Below are positions 17,183 through 25,984 of a DNA stretch of 64,000 nt, one piece after another. Below the pieces are notes generated by a model, which worked only from the letters and a program-made list of their open reading frames with translations, ran no database searches and was not told the origin of the DNA. Source of the DNA: Cellulomonas gilvus ATCC 13127 (lineage in GTDB: Bacteria; Actinomycetota; Actinomycetes; Actinomycetales; Cellulomonadaceae); NCBI RefSeq assembly GCF_000218545.1, contig NC_015671.1, forward strand, positions 992,001 to 1,056,000. Direction: 5' to 3'. Every line of letters begins with the position of its first letter. The stretch's first letter is position 1. The position numbers and the translations under genes were made by a program.

Positions 17183-18439
17183 GTGACCTCCACGACCGAA
17201 CGACCCCGCACGCCCGCGCGTGCGGGGTCGTCGTCGTTCATCGCCGGGACGCTCGGGGGTGCGCCGCGGTGGGTCAACGGTGCGCTGACGGCGGTGCAGG
17301 GTGCGCTGCTGTCGCTGCTGGTCGTCGTGCTGCCGGCGGTTGCCGCGTACGTGGCCACGTCGGCCGATCCCGCCAACGAGGGCGTCGAGTGGTTCCGGGC
17401 GGTCGCGGTGGGGACCGCGCTGTGGCTCGCCGGGCACGGTGTGCCGCCCAGCGTGGGCGGGGTCGCGGTGACCGTGGTCCCGCTGGGTGTCACCGCGCTC
17501 ACGGTGTTCACGTGCTGGGCGTCCGCGCGCCGCTCCGGGTTGCCGACGCGCTCGTCGTACGTGGCGGCGGTGGTGACCTACACCGCGGTCGTCGTGGTGC
17601 TGACCGCGCTGGTCGCGCCCGGCGTGCTCGCGATCGGCCGCGCCGCGCTCGGCGGCGCCGCGACCGGGGCGCTCGGACTGGGGCTCGGGCTGGCGGCGCG
17701 CCCCGGGGGACGCCGCGCGAGTGACGTGCTGCAGCCCTACGCGCGACGCGTCCCGACCGCCGTCGCCGCCGGCCTGCGGGCGGGCACGGCCGCCTTCTCG
17801 GCGCTCATGGTGGCCGCTGCGCTCGTCGTGGTCGGATGGACGCTCGTGGGCCGCAGCACCGTCTGGGCGATCGCCGACGGCCTGGGGGTCGACGCGCTCG
17901 GCGGCGCGGTGCTCGCGGTCGCGCAGCTCGCGTTCCTGCCGGTGCTCGTCGCGTGGGCGCTCGCGTGGGTCGCCGGGCCGGGGTTCGTCGTGGGGGAGGG
18001 CACGCACTTCGCCAACGACGCCATGACCGGCGGGACGCTGCCCGCGGTCCCGCTGCTCGGTGCGCTCCCGGGGGCCGACGTCGCCGGCGGGCCGTCGGTG
18101 CTCGCGCCGCTGCTCGTGGTCCTGGCCGGCGCCGTGGCGGGGTGGTACGTGCACCGCGCGTTCCGTGTTGCACCGCTCGCCCGGGCCTGGACGTCGGCGG
18201 CCGCGTGCGCGGTCGCGGCGGCGTGCAGCGGGGTGCTCGCGGCGCTCGTCGTGCAGGCCGCGTCCGGCGCGATCGGTCCCGGGCGGATGGCCACCACGGG
18301 TGCATCGGCGCTGACGGTGGGTGCCGTGGTCGCGGCGGAGGTGCTGCTCGGCGCGCTGCTCGTCGCGCTGCCCGCGGACCGCAGGCTGCGCGCCGCGGTC
18401 GTGCGCGGCATCCTGCGCCGTCCGGGCGCCGGGTCCTGA
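17183..18439 (+). CDS. DUF6350 multispanning membrane protein
   Basis: A 418-residue integral membrane protein with about ten hydrophobic segments and a conserved FVVGEGTHF motif near residue 275. This matches the DUF6350 family (sometimes called PerM-like cell division protein) that sits between sucD and purN in many actinobacteria. The function is not established. GTG 17183 is chosen by -10 spacing; an alternative GTG at 17099 overlaps the sucD stop and would add 28 Gly/Asp/Arg residues without family character. Confidence 0.85.
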   Translation: MTSTTERPRTPARAGSSSFIAGTLGGAPRWVNGALTAVQGALLSLLVVVLPAVAAYVATSADPANEGVEWFRAVAVGTALWLAGHGVPPSVGGVAVTVVPLGVTALTVFTCWASARRSGLPTRSSYVAAVVTYTAVVVVLTALVAPGVLAIGRAALGGAATGALGLGLGLAARPGGRRASDVLQPYARRVPTAVAAGLRAGTAAFSALMVAAALVVVGWTLVGRSTVWAIADGLGVDALGGAVLAVAQLAFLPVLVAWALAWVAGPGFVVGEGTHFANDAMTGGTLPAVPLLGALPGADVAGGPSVLAPLLVVLAGAVAGWYVHRAFRVAPLARAWTSAAACAVAAACSGVLAALVVQAASGAIGPGRMATTGASALTVGAVVAAEVLLGALLVALPADRRLRAAVVRGILRRPGAGS

Positions 18440-18452
18440 GCAGGGCCCTCGC

Positions 18453-19019
18453 TCAGCGGCCCAGGCGCTCCCGCCAGTCCGTGAGGTCCTGCTCGAACTG
18501 CGCCTCGCACGTCCGCTCCGCGGTGATCGTCAGCGCACCGGCCAGGCAACGCTGACGGTCGAGCTGTGCGGGCCACATGAGCGTCATGCCGAGCGCGACC
18601 ACCACCCACATGGCCGTGATCCCGAGCCCGGCCGCGAGCATCCCGGTGAGCAGGCCGCGCTGCCGTGAGCGCAGCGCCACCAGCAGCGCACGCCCGCCGA
18701 CCACGAGCGCGAGGACCCCGAACACCAGGCTCGCGGCCTGCCAGGGCACCGGGAAGGTGCCGGTGATCACGCCCGCGAGCAGGAGCGCCGCGAACACGCG
18801 GCCCAGGCGCGCGGCCCGTGCGACCAGCTCCGGATCCGGCGGCTCGGGGTGCGGCGGAGGCGGAGCGGTCGGCTGCTGTCCCGGCGGCATGCCCCACTGC
18901 GGCCCGGCCGGACCGTGCGCCGGTGGCGCCGGTGGCGCGCCGTGGGGGCCGCGCGCGTCGCCCCGGTCCTCGGGCCGACGCGGCGCCTGCTCGTCGGGCG
19001 GCGCGTACGGGTTGCTCAC
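18453..19019 (-). CDS. Proline-rich membrane protein
   Basis: A 188-residue protein. The first 70 residues are a Pro/Gly/Arg-rich cytoplasmic tail (starts SNPYAPPDEQ). Three hydrophobic segments follow (about residues 76-95, 99-113 and 121-145). The final 35 residues are polar with two Cys (CLAGA and CEAQF) that could pair outside the membrane. No assigned family. It is convergent to the DUF6350 gene with 13 bases between stops, and divergent from purN. Confidence 0.72.
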   Translation of the reverse strand: MSNPYAPPDEQAPRRPEDRGDARGPHGAPPAPPAHGPAGPQWGMPPGQQPTAPPPPHPEPPDPELVARAARLGRVFAALLLAGVITGTFPVPWQAASLVFGVLALVVGGRALLVALRSRQRGLLTGMLAAGLGITAMWVVVALGMTLMWPAQLDRQRCLAGALTITAERTCEAQFEQDLTDWRERLGR

Positions 19020-19025
19020 CCCGGC

Positions 19026-19031
19026 ATTCTG
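19026..19031 (-). promoter_or_regulatory. -10 box, leaderless
   Basis: CAGAAT on the minus strand ends 6 bases before the GTG at 19019. Confidence 0.45.
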
Positions 19032-19093
19032 ACCCACGCGACCCACCGACGTCGGGTGCCGTCCGCGGGGCCCGTCGGACCGCCGTGCGCGGG

Positions 19094-19099
19094 TAGGGT
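19094..19099 (+). promoter_or_regulatory. purN -10 box
   Basis: TAGGGT ends 8 bases before GTG 19108, so the mRNA is leaderless or nearly so. Confidence 0.55.
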
Positions 19100-19107
19100 C
19101 GCTGCCC

Positions 19108-19776
19108 GTGACGGCCGACCAGCAGCCCGCCAGCCCGCAGCACGTGACCCGCACGGCCGGACGCCTCGTCGTCCTGGTGTCGGGGACCGGGTCCAACCTC
19201 GCGGCGCTCCTGGCCGCGCACGACGACCCCGCGTTCGGCGCGCGCGTCGTCGGCGTGGTCGCCGACCGGCCGGACATCCGCGCGCTCGACCTGGCGCGGG
19301 ACGCGGGCGTCCCCACCGCCGTGGTCCGGCTGGGGGACTTCCCGGACCGTGCGGCGTGGGACCGGGCCCTCACGGAGGCCGTGGGGGTGTTCTCGCCGGA
19401 CCTCGTGGTGGCCGCCGGGTTCATGAAGCTCGTCGGGGCGGCGTTCCTCGCGCGGTTCGGAGGTCGGGTGATCAACACGCACCCGGCGCTGCTGCCGTCC
19501 TTCCCGGGGGCGCACGGCGTTCGGGACGCGCTCGCGTACGGCGTCCGGGTCTCCGGGTGCTCGGTGATCGTGGTCGACGAGGGCGTGGACTCGGGTCCGA
19601 TCGTGGGGCAGGAGGCCGTCCCGGTCCTGCCCGACGACGACGAGGAGAGCCTGCACGAGCGCATCAAGGTGGTCGAGCGCACGCTCCTGGTCGACGTGGT
19701 GGGACGCATCGCCCGCGACGGGCTCACCGTCGAGGGCCGGCACGCGCGTCTGGGACGCGCGCGGGCCGCAGGCTAG
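19108..19776 (+). CDS. purN: Phosphoribosylglycinamide formyltransferase
   Basis: A 222-residue GAR transformylase that moves the formyl group of 10-formyl-THF to GAR, the third step of purine synthesis. Visible hallmarks are VLVSGTGSNLAALL at the GAR-binding end, the catalytic Asn/His in RVINTHPALLPSFPGAHG, and the catalytic Asp in VDEGVDSGPI. The start GTG follows a -10 box directly. The stop codon (TAG 19774-19776) is part of the purH -10 box, so purN and purH are packed without any spacer. Confidence 0.95.
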   Translation: MTADQQPASPQHVTRTAGRLVVLVSGTGSNLAALLAAHDDPAFGARVVGVVADRPDIRALDLARDAGVPTAVVRLGDFPDRAAWDRALTEAVGVFSPDLVVAAGFMKLVGAAFLARFGGRVINTHPALLPSFPGAHGVRDALAYGVRVSGCSVIVVDEGVDSGPIVGQEAVPVLPDDDEESLHERIKVVERTLLVDVVGRIARDGLTVEGRHARLGRARAAG

Positions 19777-19779
19777 ACT
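19774..19779 (+). promoter_or_regulatory. purH -10 box inside the purN stop
   Basis: TAGACT; its first three bases are the purN stop codon. Transcription should begin near 19786, exactly where the ZTP aptamer begins. Confidence 0.6.
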
Positions 19780-19785
19780 GACCGC

Positions 19786-19864
19786 GGCCGTGACTGGCGA
19801 GGGTGGGAGCGACCACCGGGGAGCGGCCGCAGTCCCCTGCAGCGCACCGCCCGCCTGGGTGCCT
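19786..19864 (+). ncRNA. ZTP (pfl) riboswitch controlling purH
   Basis: The conserved blocks appear in order: CGTGACTGGCG at about 19788-19798, GGGTGGGA, ACCACCGGGGAGCGG at 19812-19826, a variable arm, then CCCGCCTGGGT at 19850-19860. ZTP/ZMP riboswitches sense the AICAR-derived signal of 10-formyl-THF shortage and turn on purine and folate genes; purH consumes ZMP itself, so the context fits. Confidence 0.93.
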
Positions 19865-19894
19865 GGGTCTCGAAGCGAAGCCGACCCAGGAGAG
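19854..19894 (+). promoter_or_regulatory. purH riboswitch expression platform (anti-SD hairpin)
   Basis: CCTGGGT occurs twice, at 19854-19860 inside the aptamer and at 19862-19868. GACCCAGG at 19883-19890 pairs perfectly with CCTGGGTC at 19862-19869 and contains the first bases of the Shine-Dalgarno AGGAGAG. Competition between these pairings would control ribosome access. Confidence 0.6.
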
Positions 19895-19896
19895 CC

Positions 19897-21531
19897 ATGA
19901 GCGCCGTGCCGCCCGTCCCGTCGACCGACGTCGACCCCGCCTCGTCCACCACGCGCCGGCCCGTGCGCCGCGCCCTGGTGAGCGTGTACGACAAGACCGG
20001 CCTGACCGAGCTCGCGGCAGCGCTGCACGCCGCGGGCGTCGAGATCGTCTCCACGGGGTCGACCGCGGCGACCATCGCGGGCGCCGGGGTGCCGGTCGTC
20101 CGGGTCGAGGAGCTCACGGGCTTCCCGGAGTGCCTGGACGGCCGCGTCAAGACGCTGCACCCGCGCGTGCACGCCGGGATCCTCGCGGACACGCGCCGCC
20201 CCGAGCACGTCGCGCAGCTCGACGAGCTCGGCGTCGCCGCGTTCGAGCTCGTCGTCGTCAACCTCTATCCGTTCACGCAGACCGTCGCGTCGGGCGCGGC
20301 ACCCGACGAGTGCGTCGAGCAGATCGACATCGGCGGGCCCTCGATGGTCCGCGCCGCCGCCAAGAACCACCCGAGCGTCGCGGTGGTCGTCGACCCGGCG
20401 CGGTACCCGCAGGTCACCGCCGCGCTCGCGGCGGGGGGCTTCACGCTCACGGAGCGGCGCGCGCTCGCGGCGCAGGCGTTCGCGCACACGGCCGCGTACG
20501 ACACCGCCGTGGCGGGCTGGTTCGCGCACGCCTACGCGCCCGACGAGGTGGCGCAGGACTCCGGCTTCGGCGCGGTCGTCGGGGCGCAGTGGACGCGTGG
20601 CGAGGTGCTGCGGTACGGCGAGAACCCGCACCAGTCCGCCGCGCTGTACCTCACCGAGCAAGGCGCCGCGGGACGTGGCCTGGCCGGTGCGACGCAGCTG
20701 CACGGCAAGGCCATGAGCTACAACAACTACGTCGACGCCGACGCCGCGTGGCGTGCCGCGCACGACCACGGCGCGACCCCCACGGTCGCGATCATCAAGC
20801 ACGCCAACCCGTGCGGCATCGCGGTGGGCGCCGACGTCGCGCACGCGCACGCCAAGGCGCACGCGTGCGACCCGGTCTCGGCGTTCGGCGGGGTCATCGC
20901 GACCAACCAGCGCGTCACGCTCGCGGCGGCCGAGCAGATCGCGCCGGTGTTCACCGAGGTCGTGGTCGCTCCCGGGTTCGACGACGACGCCGTCGCGCTG
21001 CTGACGCAGAAGAAGAACATCCGCCTGCTCGTGGTCGACGCGCCGCCCGCGGCCGTCGTCGAGATGCGGCCCGTCTCGGGCGGTGTGCTGGTGCAGCACG
21101 TCGACCGCCTGGACGCCCCGGGCGACGACCCGGCCGGATGGACCCTGGCCACGGGTGAGGCCGCGGACGCCGCGACGCTCGCCGACCTGGCGTTCGCGTG
21201 GCGCGCGGTGCGCGCCGTGAAGTCCAACGCGATCCTGCTCGCGTCCGACGGCGCGTCCGTGGGTGTGGGCATGGGCCAGGTCAACCGCGTCGACTCGTGC
21301 CGCCTGGCCGTCGAGCGCGCCAATGCGGGTGACGCCGAGCGCGCGCGCGGCGCGGTCGCGGCCTCCGACGCGTTCTTCCCGTTCGCGGACGGCCTGCAGG
21401 TGCTGCTCGACGCGGGTGTCCGCGCGGTGGTCCAGCCGGGTGGCTCGGTGCGCGACGAGGAGGTCGTCGCGGCGGCCCGGGCGGCCGGCGTCACGCTGTA
21501 CCTGACGGGCACGCGCCACTTCGCGCACTGA
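19897..21531 (+). CDS. purH: Bifunctional AICAR transformylase/IMP cyclohydrolase
   Basis: A 544-residue enzyme for the last two steps of IMP synthesis. After a 25-residue non-conserved start, the IMP cyclohydrolase (MGS-like) domain begins [13 protein letters not shown] and contains STGSTAATI and the [13 protein letters not shown] motif. The AICAR formyltransferase domain starts near residue 225 and shows [25 protein letters not shown] and the catalytic KHANPCG. The C-terminus [10 protein letters not shown] and [11 protein letters not shown] are typical. It uses the 10-formyl-THF made by FolD, and is controlled by its own ZTP riboswitch. Confidence 0.97.
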   Translation: MSAVPPVPSTDVDPASSTTRRPVRRALVSVYDKTGLTELAAALHAAGVEIVSTGSTAATIAGAGVPVVRVEELTGFPECLDGRVKTLHPRVHAGILADTRRPEHVAQLDELGVAAFELVVVNLYPFTQTVASGAAPDECVEQIDIGGPSMVRAAAKNHPSVAVVVDPARYPQVTAALAAGGFTLTERRALAAQAFAHTAAYDTAVAGWFAHAYAPDEVAQDSGFGAVVGAQWTRGEVLRYGENPHQSAALYLTEQGAAGRGLAGATQLHGKAMSYNNYVDADAAWRAAHDHGATPTVAIIKHANPCGIAVGADVAHAHAKAHACDPVSAFGGVIATNQRVTLAAAEQIAPVFTEVVVAPGFDDDAVALLTQKKNIRLLVVDAPPAAVVEMRPVSGGVLVQHVDRLDAPGDDPAGWTLATGEAADAATLADLAFAWRAVRAVKSNAILLASDGASVGVGMGQVNRVDSCRLAVERANAGDAERARGAVAASDAFFPFADGLQVLLDAGVRAVVQPGGSVRDEEVVAAARAAGVTLYLTGTRHFAH

Positions 21532-21536
21532 GCCGT

Positions 21537-21572
21537 CGCGCCGGCCCGGCGGAGGACCGCCGGGCCGGCGCG
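21537..21572. terminator. Bidirectional hairpin terminator
   Basis: Perfect 16-bp stem (CGCGCCGGCCCGGCGG and its complement) with loop AGGA fills the gap between the convergent stop codons of purH and the reductase gene. Confidence 0.85.
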
Positions 21573-22799
21573 TCAGCGCGTGGCGCGCAGCGGCAGCGCC
21601 GGGTCCGCCGCGCGCGAGCGGTCGAGCTCGGCCAGTGCCGGGGCCGTGAACAGGCGCCGTGCGGCGCCCACGTCCCGCGGCCGGTCCACGGTGAGCACCG
21701 CGGTGAGCGTCGACGAGCCGGCGCGGAACCACAGCGCGGTCCAGCCCTCGCCCGAGCGCGGGTCGCCGCGCAGCACCACCTCGTCGGCGGGGGAGGCGGC
21801 ACCGAGCAGCGTGAGCTCGCGGCCGAGCTGCGTGGAGAACACGTAGGGCGCGCGGTCGGCGTGCGGCGCGTCTCCGGGGTGCAGGAGGTCGGCGACGAGC
21901 GTCTGCGGGTCGCGCAGCGCGCCGTCCCAGTGGCCGCCCGGCACCCAGCCGTGGCGCGCTGACCGGCGCAGGGCCACGTCCCCGACGGCACGCACGTGGC
22001 GCGGCGCACCCAGCACCGCGAACCCCTCGTCGACGCGCAGCGCGCCGTCGGGCTCGCGAGGCAGCGCGGTGCCGAGCCACGCCGTGGCGGGCCGCGCACC
22101 GACCGCCGCGAGCACCACGTCCGCGCGCACGCGCCCGCCGTCGGCCAGGCGCACGCCCTCGTCGTCCACGCGGTCCACGGGCGCCCCGGTCAGCAGACGT
22201 ACGTCGTGCTCGGCGTACCAGGGCGCCGTCAGGGCACCCACGGACGCGCCCAGCGCGCCCGTCAGCGGTGCGGGCCCCGCCTCGACCACCGTCACGTCCA
22301 CGCCCGCACGCGCGGCGACACCCGCGACCTCGGCGCCGATCCAGCCCGCTCCGACGACCGCGAGCCGGTCACCGGGGCGCAGCGCGGCCCGCAGCGCGTC
22401 GGCGTCCTGCGCCGTGTGCAACGTGCGCGCGGCGGGCCACCTGGCGGGCCGCACCGCGTGCGCGCCGGTCGCGACCACGACGACGTCCGCCCGGTGCGCG
22501 CCGTGCTCGGTCAGCACCGTCGCACCGTCGTCGTGCACCTGCAGCCCGCGCGCGGGCGTGGCCAGGTGCACCTCGTCGGCCAGGGCGAGCAGGTCCGTCC
22601 CGACCTCGTCGGCGAGCCATGCGGGTGTCGTGCGGTCCAGCAGGTGCTTGGACAGCGGGGGACGGTCGTAGGGCGGCAGGCCCTCGGCGCCGAGCACGAC
22701 GACGCGCCCGCCGAACCCGGTCTCCCGCAGCGCGGACACGACCTGCGTGGCCGCCAGGCCCGCGCCGACGACGAGCACGGACGACGGCGGGGGGATCAC
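21573..22799 (-). CDS. Ferredoxin/rubredoxin-type NAD(P)H reductase
   Basis: A 408-residue FAD-dependent pyridine nucleotide-disulfide family oxidoreductase without redox cysteines. It has the FAD-binding VLVVGAGLAATQVV, the PPYDRPPLSK hallmark of Rieske/ferredoxin reductases, a second nucleotide site (LAVVGAGWIGAEVAG, about residues 145-160), a GDVA box near residue 275, and a C-terminal Reductase_C-like domain (about 325-400). Such proteins pass electrons to a ferredoxin serving a dioxygenase or P450; no such partner lies in the window. The GTG start follows TACCGT by 6 bases. Confidence 0.88.
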   Translation of the reverse strand: MIPPPSSVLVVGAGLAATQVVSALRETGFGGRVVVLGAEGLPPYDRPPLSKHLLDRTTPAWLADEVGTDLLALADEVHLATPARGLQVHDDGATVLTEHGAHRADVVVVATGAHAVRPARWPAARTLHTAQDADALRAALRPGDRLAVVGAGWIGAEVAGVAARAGVDVTVVEAGPAPLTGALGASVGALTAPWYAEHDVRLLTGAPVDRVDDEGVRLADGGRVRADVVLAAVGARPATAWLGTALPREPDGALRVDEGFAVLGAPRHVRAVGDVALRRSARHGWVPGGHWDGALRDPQTLVADLLHPGDAPHADRAPYVFSTQLGRELTLLGAASPADEVVLRGDPRSGEGWTALWFRAGSSTLTAVLTVDRPRDVGAARRLFTAPALAELDRSRAADPALPLRATR

Positions 22800-22805
22800 G
22801 CGGCA

Positions 22806-22811
22806 ACGGTA
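22806..22811 (-). promoter_or_regulatory. -10 box, leaderless
   Basis: TACCGT on the minus strand ends 6 bases before the GTG at 22799. Confidence 0.5.
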
Positions 22812-22850
22812 GTCTCACCGGTCGGGGAGGCGACACGGAGGCGGCACGGC

Positions 22851-23285
22851 ATGGTCCCTGAGGACGGTCAGACGAGCGTGGGGCAGACGCCCGCGCGCGC
22901 GGAAGCGGGTGGCGCTGACGACCCGCTGCGCGCCGCCGGGCAGCCCGTTCCCGCCGGTTCCGGCCCGATCCCGGTGGCGGAGCAGCGGCTGGACCCGCGC
23001 GCGATCGCGCGCGCCTCGCTCCAGGCCTCGCGCAACGCGTCGTTGTGGTGGACCGCGACGGGCGTGGTGCTCACGTGCGTCGTGGCGCTCGTCGCGGGCA
23101 CGGCCGCCGGGGCGGTCACGCTGGCAGCGGTGCTCGGCGGGGGTGCCGTGGTGCGTGCCGTGCGGCCGTCGCCCGGGCCCGTCGCGCTCGCGGTGCGCGC
23201 CAAGGTGATCGACGTGACCGTGCTCGCGCTGCTCGCGGTCGCGCTGGTGGTGCTCGCGCTGCTGCTGCCCACGGTCGCGGCCTGA
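22851..23285 (+). CDS. DUF3017 membrane protein
   Basis: A 144-residue protein with a polar, Pro/Gly-rich first half and three hydrophobic segments (about residues 65-85, 87-105, 120-142), containing the DUF3017 signature region VVRAVRPSPGP followed by VRAKVIDV. In many actinobacteria DUF3017 follows purH and folD and precedes mdh. Here purH, DUF3017 and mdh are in order, but folD is absent and other genes have come between. GGAGG lies 9 bases before the ATG. Confidence 0.85.
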   Translation: MVPEDGQTSVGQTPARAEAGGADDPLRAAGQPVPAGSGPIPVAEQRLDPRAIARASLQASRNASLWWTATGVVLTCVVALVAGTAAGAVTLAAVLGGGAVVRAVRPSPGPVALAVRAKVIDVTVLALLAVALVVLALLLPTVAA

Positions 23286-23306
23286 ACCGCTCCGCACCCG
23301 GACGCG

Positions 23307-23340
23307 GACGAGGGCCCGGACGCACGCCCGGGCCCTCGTC
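23307..23340. terminator. Bidirectional hairpin terminator
   Basis: 13-bp stem GACGAGGGCCCGG/CCGGGCCCTCGTC between convergent genes (DUF3017 and aquaporin). Confidence 0.8.
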
Positions 23341-23349
23341 GGGAGCGCG

Positions 23350-24402
23350 TCAGGCCTGGCGCGACTCGACCACCACCACGTCCTCCTGGGTGACGTACAC
23401 GTCGTCGTCCTCGAGCAGGTTGTCCTCCACGGGCGGTTCGGCCGCGAACGCGCGGTAGACCAGGCCCGCGAGCGCGGCGCCGAGCAACGGCGCGACGACG
23501 AACACCCACAGCTGCTTCCACGCCCACGACTCGGAGAAGAGCGCGGCCGCGAACGAGCGTGCGGGGTTGAGCGAGCCGTTGGTCGCGGGGATCGTCACGA
23601 GCAGCAGCACCGTGAGCGCCAGGCCGATCGCGACGGGCGCGAGCGCGCGGTGCGCACGGCGGTCGGTGGCGCCCAGGATGACGCCGACGAACACCGCGGT
23701 CGCGACGAGCTCGAGGACCAGCGCGGCGAACAGCGTGAACTCCGCGGTGCTCGCCCCGCTGGTGCCGGACGTCACGAGTGCGTTGAGCGGCGAGTGCTCG
23801 CCGTAGCCGTTCGCGACGCCGGAGAAGAGCGCGCGTACGTCGCCCTTCCCGAGCACCTCGGGCAACGACGACGGGATGGCGATGAAGACGATCGCGGCAC
23901 CGAGCGCGCCGCCCATGAGCTGCGCGAGCCAGTAGGGCAGGACGTCGCGCCACGCCGTGCGTCCGGCGAGCGCCGCCCCCAGCGTGACCGCGGGGTTGAA
24001 GTGCCCGCCCGAGACGTGGCCGACGGCCGCCGCGGCGGCGAGCACCGCGATGCCGAAGGCGAGCGCGACGCCGAGGGCGCCGCCACCCACCGAGCCCAGG
24101 CTCGCGTACATCGCGACGCCGAGGCCCACCAGGACCAGCACGAACGTGCCGAAGACCTCGGCGCCGACCCGTGCGAGCAGGCTCGGCCCCTGCACCACCA
24201 CCGTGCCCGCAGGAACGTCGTACGCGGCGTAGTCCGTCCCCTCGTCGCCGGACGGGTCGGTGCCGGGTGCGTCGCCCGGTCCCGTGCCGAGGCCGTCGGG
24301 CGTGGGAACCGGTGCGGTGGCCGGGCTGGGCTTCCCGAGCCCGACGGGCTCGTTCGCGGCGGGCTCCGGCGCGGGCGCGGCGGGCGTGGTGTCCTGGGAC
24401 AT
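23350..24402 (-). CDS. MIP family aquaporin/glycerol channel
   Basis: A 350-residue channel. A 75-residue acidic, Pro-rich cytoplasmic N-terminus precedes six membrane segments and the two pore half-helices with NPA boxes: HFNPAVTLG (about residue 138) and SLNPARSFA (about 285). The ATNGSLNPARSF context, with Arg after the second NPA, suits water or small neutral solutes. The C-terminal tail is highly acidic (EDNLLEDDDVYV). Compared with the usual 230-280 residues, both tails are unusually long. AGGA precedes the ATG. It is divergent from icd. Confidence 0.9.
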   Translation of the reverse strand: MSQDTTPAAPAPEPAANEPVGLGKPSPATAPVPTPDGLGTGPGDAPGTDPSGDEGTDYAAYDVPAGTVVVQGPSLLARVGAEVFGTFVLVLVGLGVAMYASLGSVGGGALGVALAFGIAVLAAAAAVGHVSGGHFNPAVTLGAALAGRTAWRDVLPYWLAQLMGGALGAAIVFIAIPSSLPEVLGKGDVRALFSGVANGYGEHSPLNALVTSGTSGASTAEFTLFAALVLELVATAVFVGVILGATDRRAHRALAPVAIGLALTVLLLVTIPATNGSLNPARSFAAALFSESWAWKQLWVFVVAPLLGAALAGLVYRAFAAEPPVEDNLLEDDDVYVTQEDVVVVESRQA

Positions 24403-24555
24403 GGCTGGTCCTGTCGTCGTCACAGTGGTTCGGTGGTCAGCATGCCAGCCGGACCCGTGCAGGCGACCAGGGAACCAGCGCGTCGCTGCGTCCCGTTCGT
24501 CCCGGTCCGTGCGTGACCGCGCCCACACGGGCCGGCCGCCGCTTCGTCGGCCGAG

Positions 24556-24571
24556 GTCTCTCGATGTCGAG
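24556..24571 (+). promoter_or_regulatory. Motif shared with sucC promoter
   Basis: GTCTCTCGATGTCGAG, containing the perfect palindrome CTCGATGTCGAG-like core (CTCGA-TG-TCGAG at 24560-24571), directly abuts the icd -10 box. A near copy lies at 14915 before sucC. Confidence 0.5.
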
Positions 24572-24577
24572 TAATCT
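24572..24577 (+). promoter_or_regulatory. icd -10 box
   Basis: TAATCT, 35 bases before the ATG. Confidence 0.5.
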
Positions 24578-24612
24578 TGCCCCGGCCCAGAACCCACCAA
24601 GGAGTGCCCCGC

Positions 24613-25830
24613 ATGGCGAAGATCAAGGTCGTCGGCCCCGTCGTCGAGCTCGACGGCGACGAGATGACGCGCATCATCTGGCAGTTCATCAAGGACCGCC
24701 TGATCCACCCGTACCTCGACATCGACCTGCGGTACTACGACCTGTCGATCGAGAACCGTGACGCGACCGACGACCAGGTCACGATCGACGCGGCGCACGC
24801 CATCAAGGAGCACGGCGTCGGCGTCAAGTGCGCGACGATCACGCCCGACGAGGCGCGCGTCGAGGAGTTCGGCCTGAAGAAGATGTGGGTCTCGCCCAAC
24901 GGCACGATCCGCAACATCCTCGGCGGCGTGGTGTTCCGCGAGCCGATCATCATCTCGAACATCCCGCGCCTGGTGCCGGGCTGGAACAAGCCGATCATCA
25001 TCGGCCGGCACGCGCACGGCGACCAGTACAAGGCGACGAACTTCAAGGTCGCGGGTGCGGGCACGCTCACGCTGACGTTCACGCCGGCCGACGGCTCCGA
25101 GCCGATCCAGCAGCAGGTGGTCACGTACCCCGATGGCGGCGGCGTCGCCATGGGGATGTACAACTTCAACGACTCGATCCGCGACTTCGCGCGCGCGTCG
25201 TTCGCCTACGGCCTGCAGCGGGGCTACCCGGTGTACCTGTCGACCAAGAACACGATCCTCAAGGCGTACGACGGCGCGTTCAAGGACATCTTCCAGGAGG
25301 TGTTCGACGCCGAGTTCAAGGCCGACTTCGACGCCGCGGGCCTGACCTACGAGCACCGCCTGATCGACGACATGGTCGCCGCCGCGATGAAGTGGGAGGG
25401 CGGCTACGTCTGGGCGTGCAAGAACTACGACGGTGACGTGCAGTCCGACACGGTCGCGCAGGGCTTCGGCTCGCTGGGCCTCATGACGTCGGTGCTCATG
25501 ACGCCGGACGGCAAGACGGTCGAGGCGGAGGCCGCGCACGGCACCGTGACGCGCCACTACCGCCAGCACCAGGCGGGCAAGCCGACGTCGACCAACCCGA
25601 TCGCGTCGATCTTCGCGTGGACCGGCGGGCTCAAGCACCGCGGCAAGCTGGACGCGACGCCCGAGGTCACGCAGTTCGCGCAGACGCTCGAGGACGTCGT
25701 CATCACGACGGTCGAGAGCGGCAAGATGACCAAGGACCTCGCGCAGCTCATCGGTCCGGACCAGGCGTGGCTCACCACCGAGGAGTTCCTGGCCGCGCTC
25801 GACGAGAACCTCGCGGCCCGTCTGGCCTGA
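24613..25830 (+). CDS. icd: NADP-dependent isocitrate dehydrogenase
   Basis: A 405-residue homodimeric, eukaryote-type (type II) isocitrate dehydrogenase that oxidises isocitrate to 2-oxoglutarate with NADP. Hallmarks are [14 protein letters not shown] at the N-terminus, the substrate loop [24 protein letters not shown], the metal/catalytic segment [32 protein letters not shown], and [10 protein letters not shown]. This class differs from the monomeric 740-residue enzyme of corynebacteria. AAGGAG lies 8 bases before the ATG. It shares a promoter motif with sucC. Confidence 0.97.
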   Translation: MAKIKVVGPVVELDGDEMTRIIWQFIKDRLIHPYLDIDLRYYDLSIENRDATDDQVTIDAAHAIKEHGVGVKCATITPDEARVEEFGLKKMWVSPNGTIRNILGGVVFREPIIISNIPRLVPGWNKPIIIGRHAHGDQYKATNFKVAGAGTLTLTFTPADGSEPIQQQVVTYPDGGGVAMGMYNFNDSIRDFARASFAYGLQRGYPVYLSTKNTILKAYDGAFKDIFQEVFDAEFKADFDAAGLTYEHRLIDDMVAAAMKWEGGYVWACKNYDGDVQSDTVAQGFGSLGLMTSVLMTPDGKTVEAEAAHGTVTRHYRQHQAGKPTSTNPIASIFAWTGGLKHRGKLDATPEVTQFAQTLEDVVITTVESGKMTKDLAQLIGPDQAWLTTEEFLAALDENLAARLA

Positions 25831-25849
25831 CGCCCGACGCCGACGCGCT

Positions 25850-25887
25850 CCGGACGCCGTCCGCCCTGCGGGGTGGGCGGCGTCCGG
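25850..25887 (+). terminator. Hairpin after icd
   Basis: 10-bp stem CCGGACGCCG/CGGCGTCCGG with a partly paired CCGCCC/GGGTGGG interior. Confidence 0.7.
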
Positions 25888-25972
25888 TCGCTCCGGGCGC
25901 CCGGTCGGGTGAAACCGCCCGCCCGGGTCGGACATACCGGTCGTCCGGTTTTGGTCCAGGCGGTCAGCGTCG

Positions 25973-25978
25973 GATAGT
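25973..25978 (+). promoter_or_regulatory. -10 box, leaderless
   Basis: GATAGT ends 6 bases before ATG 25985. Confidence 0.5.
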
Positions 25979-25984
25979 GGACGC

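Noticed and set aside
17737..22080. Long antisense frame across purN and purH
   Set aside because: Low-complexity Arg/Ala composition, no family motif, and it overlaps recognised genes and the ZTP riboswitch.
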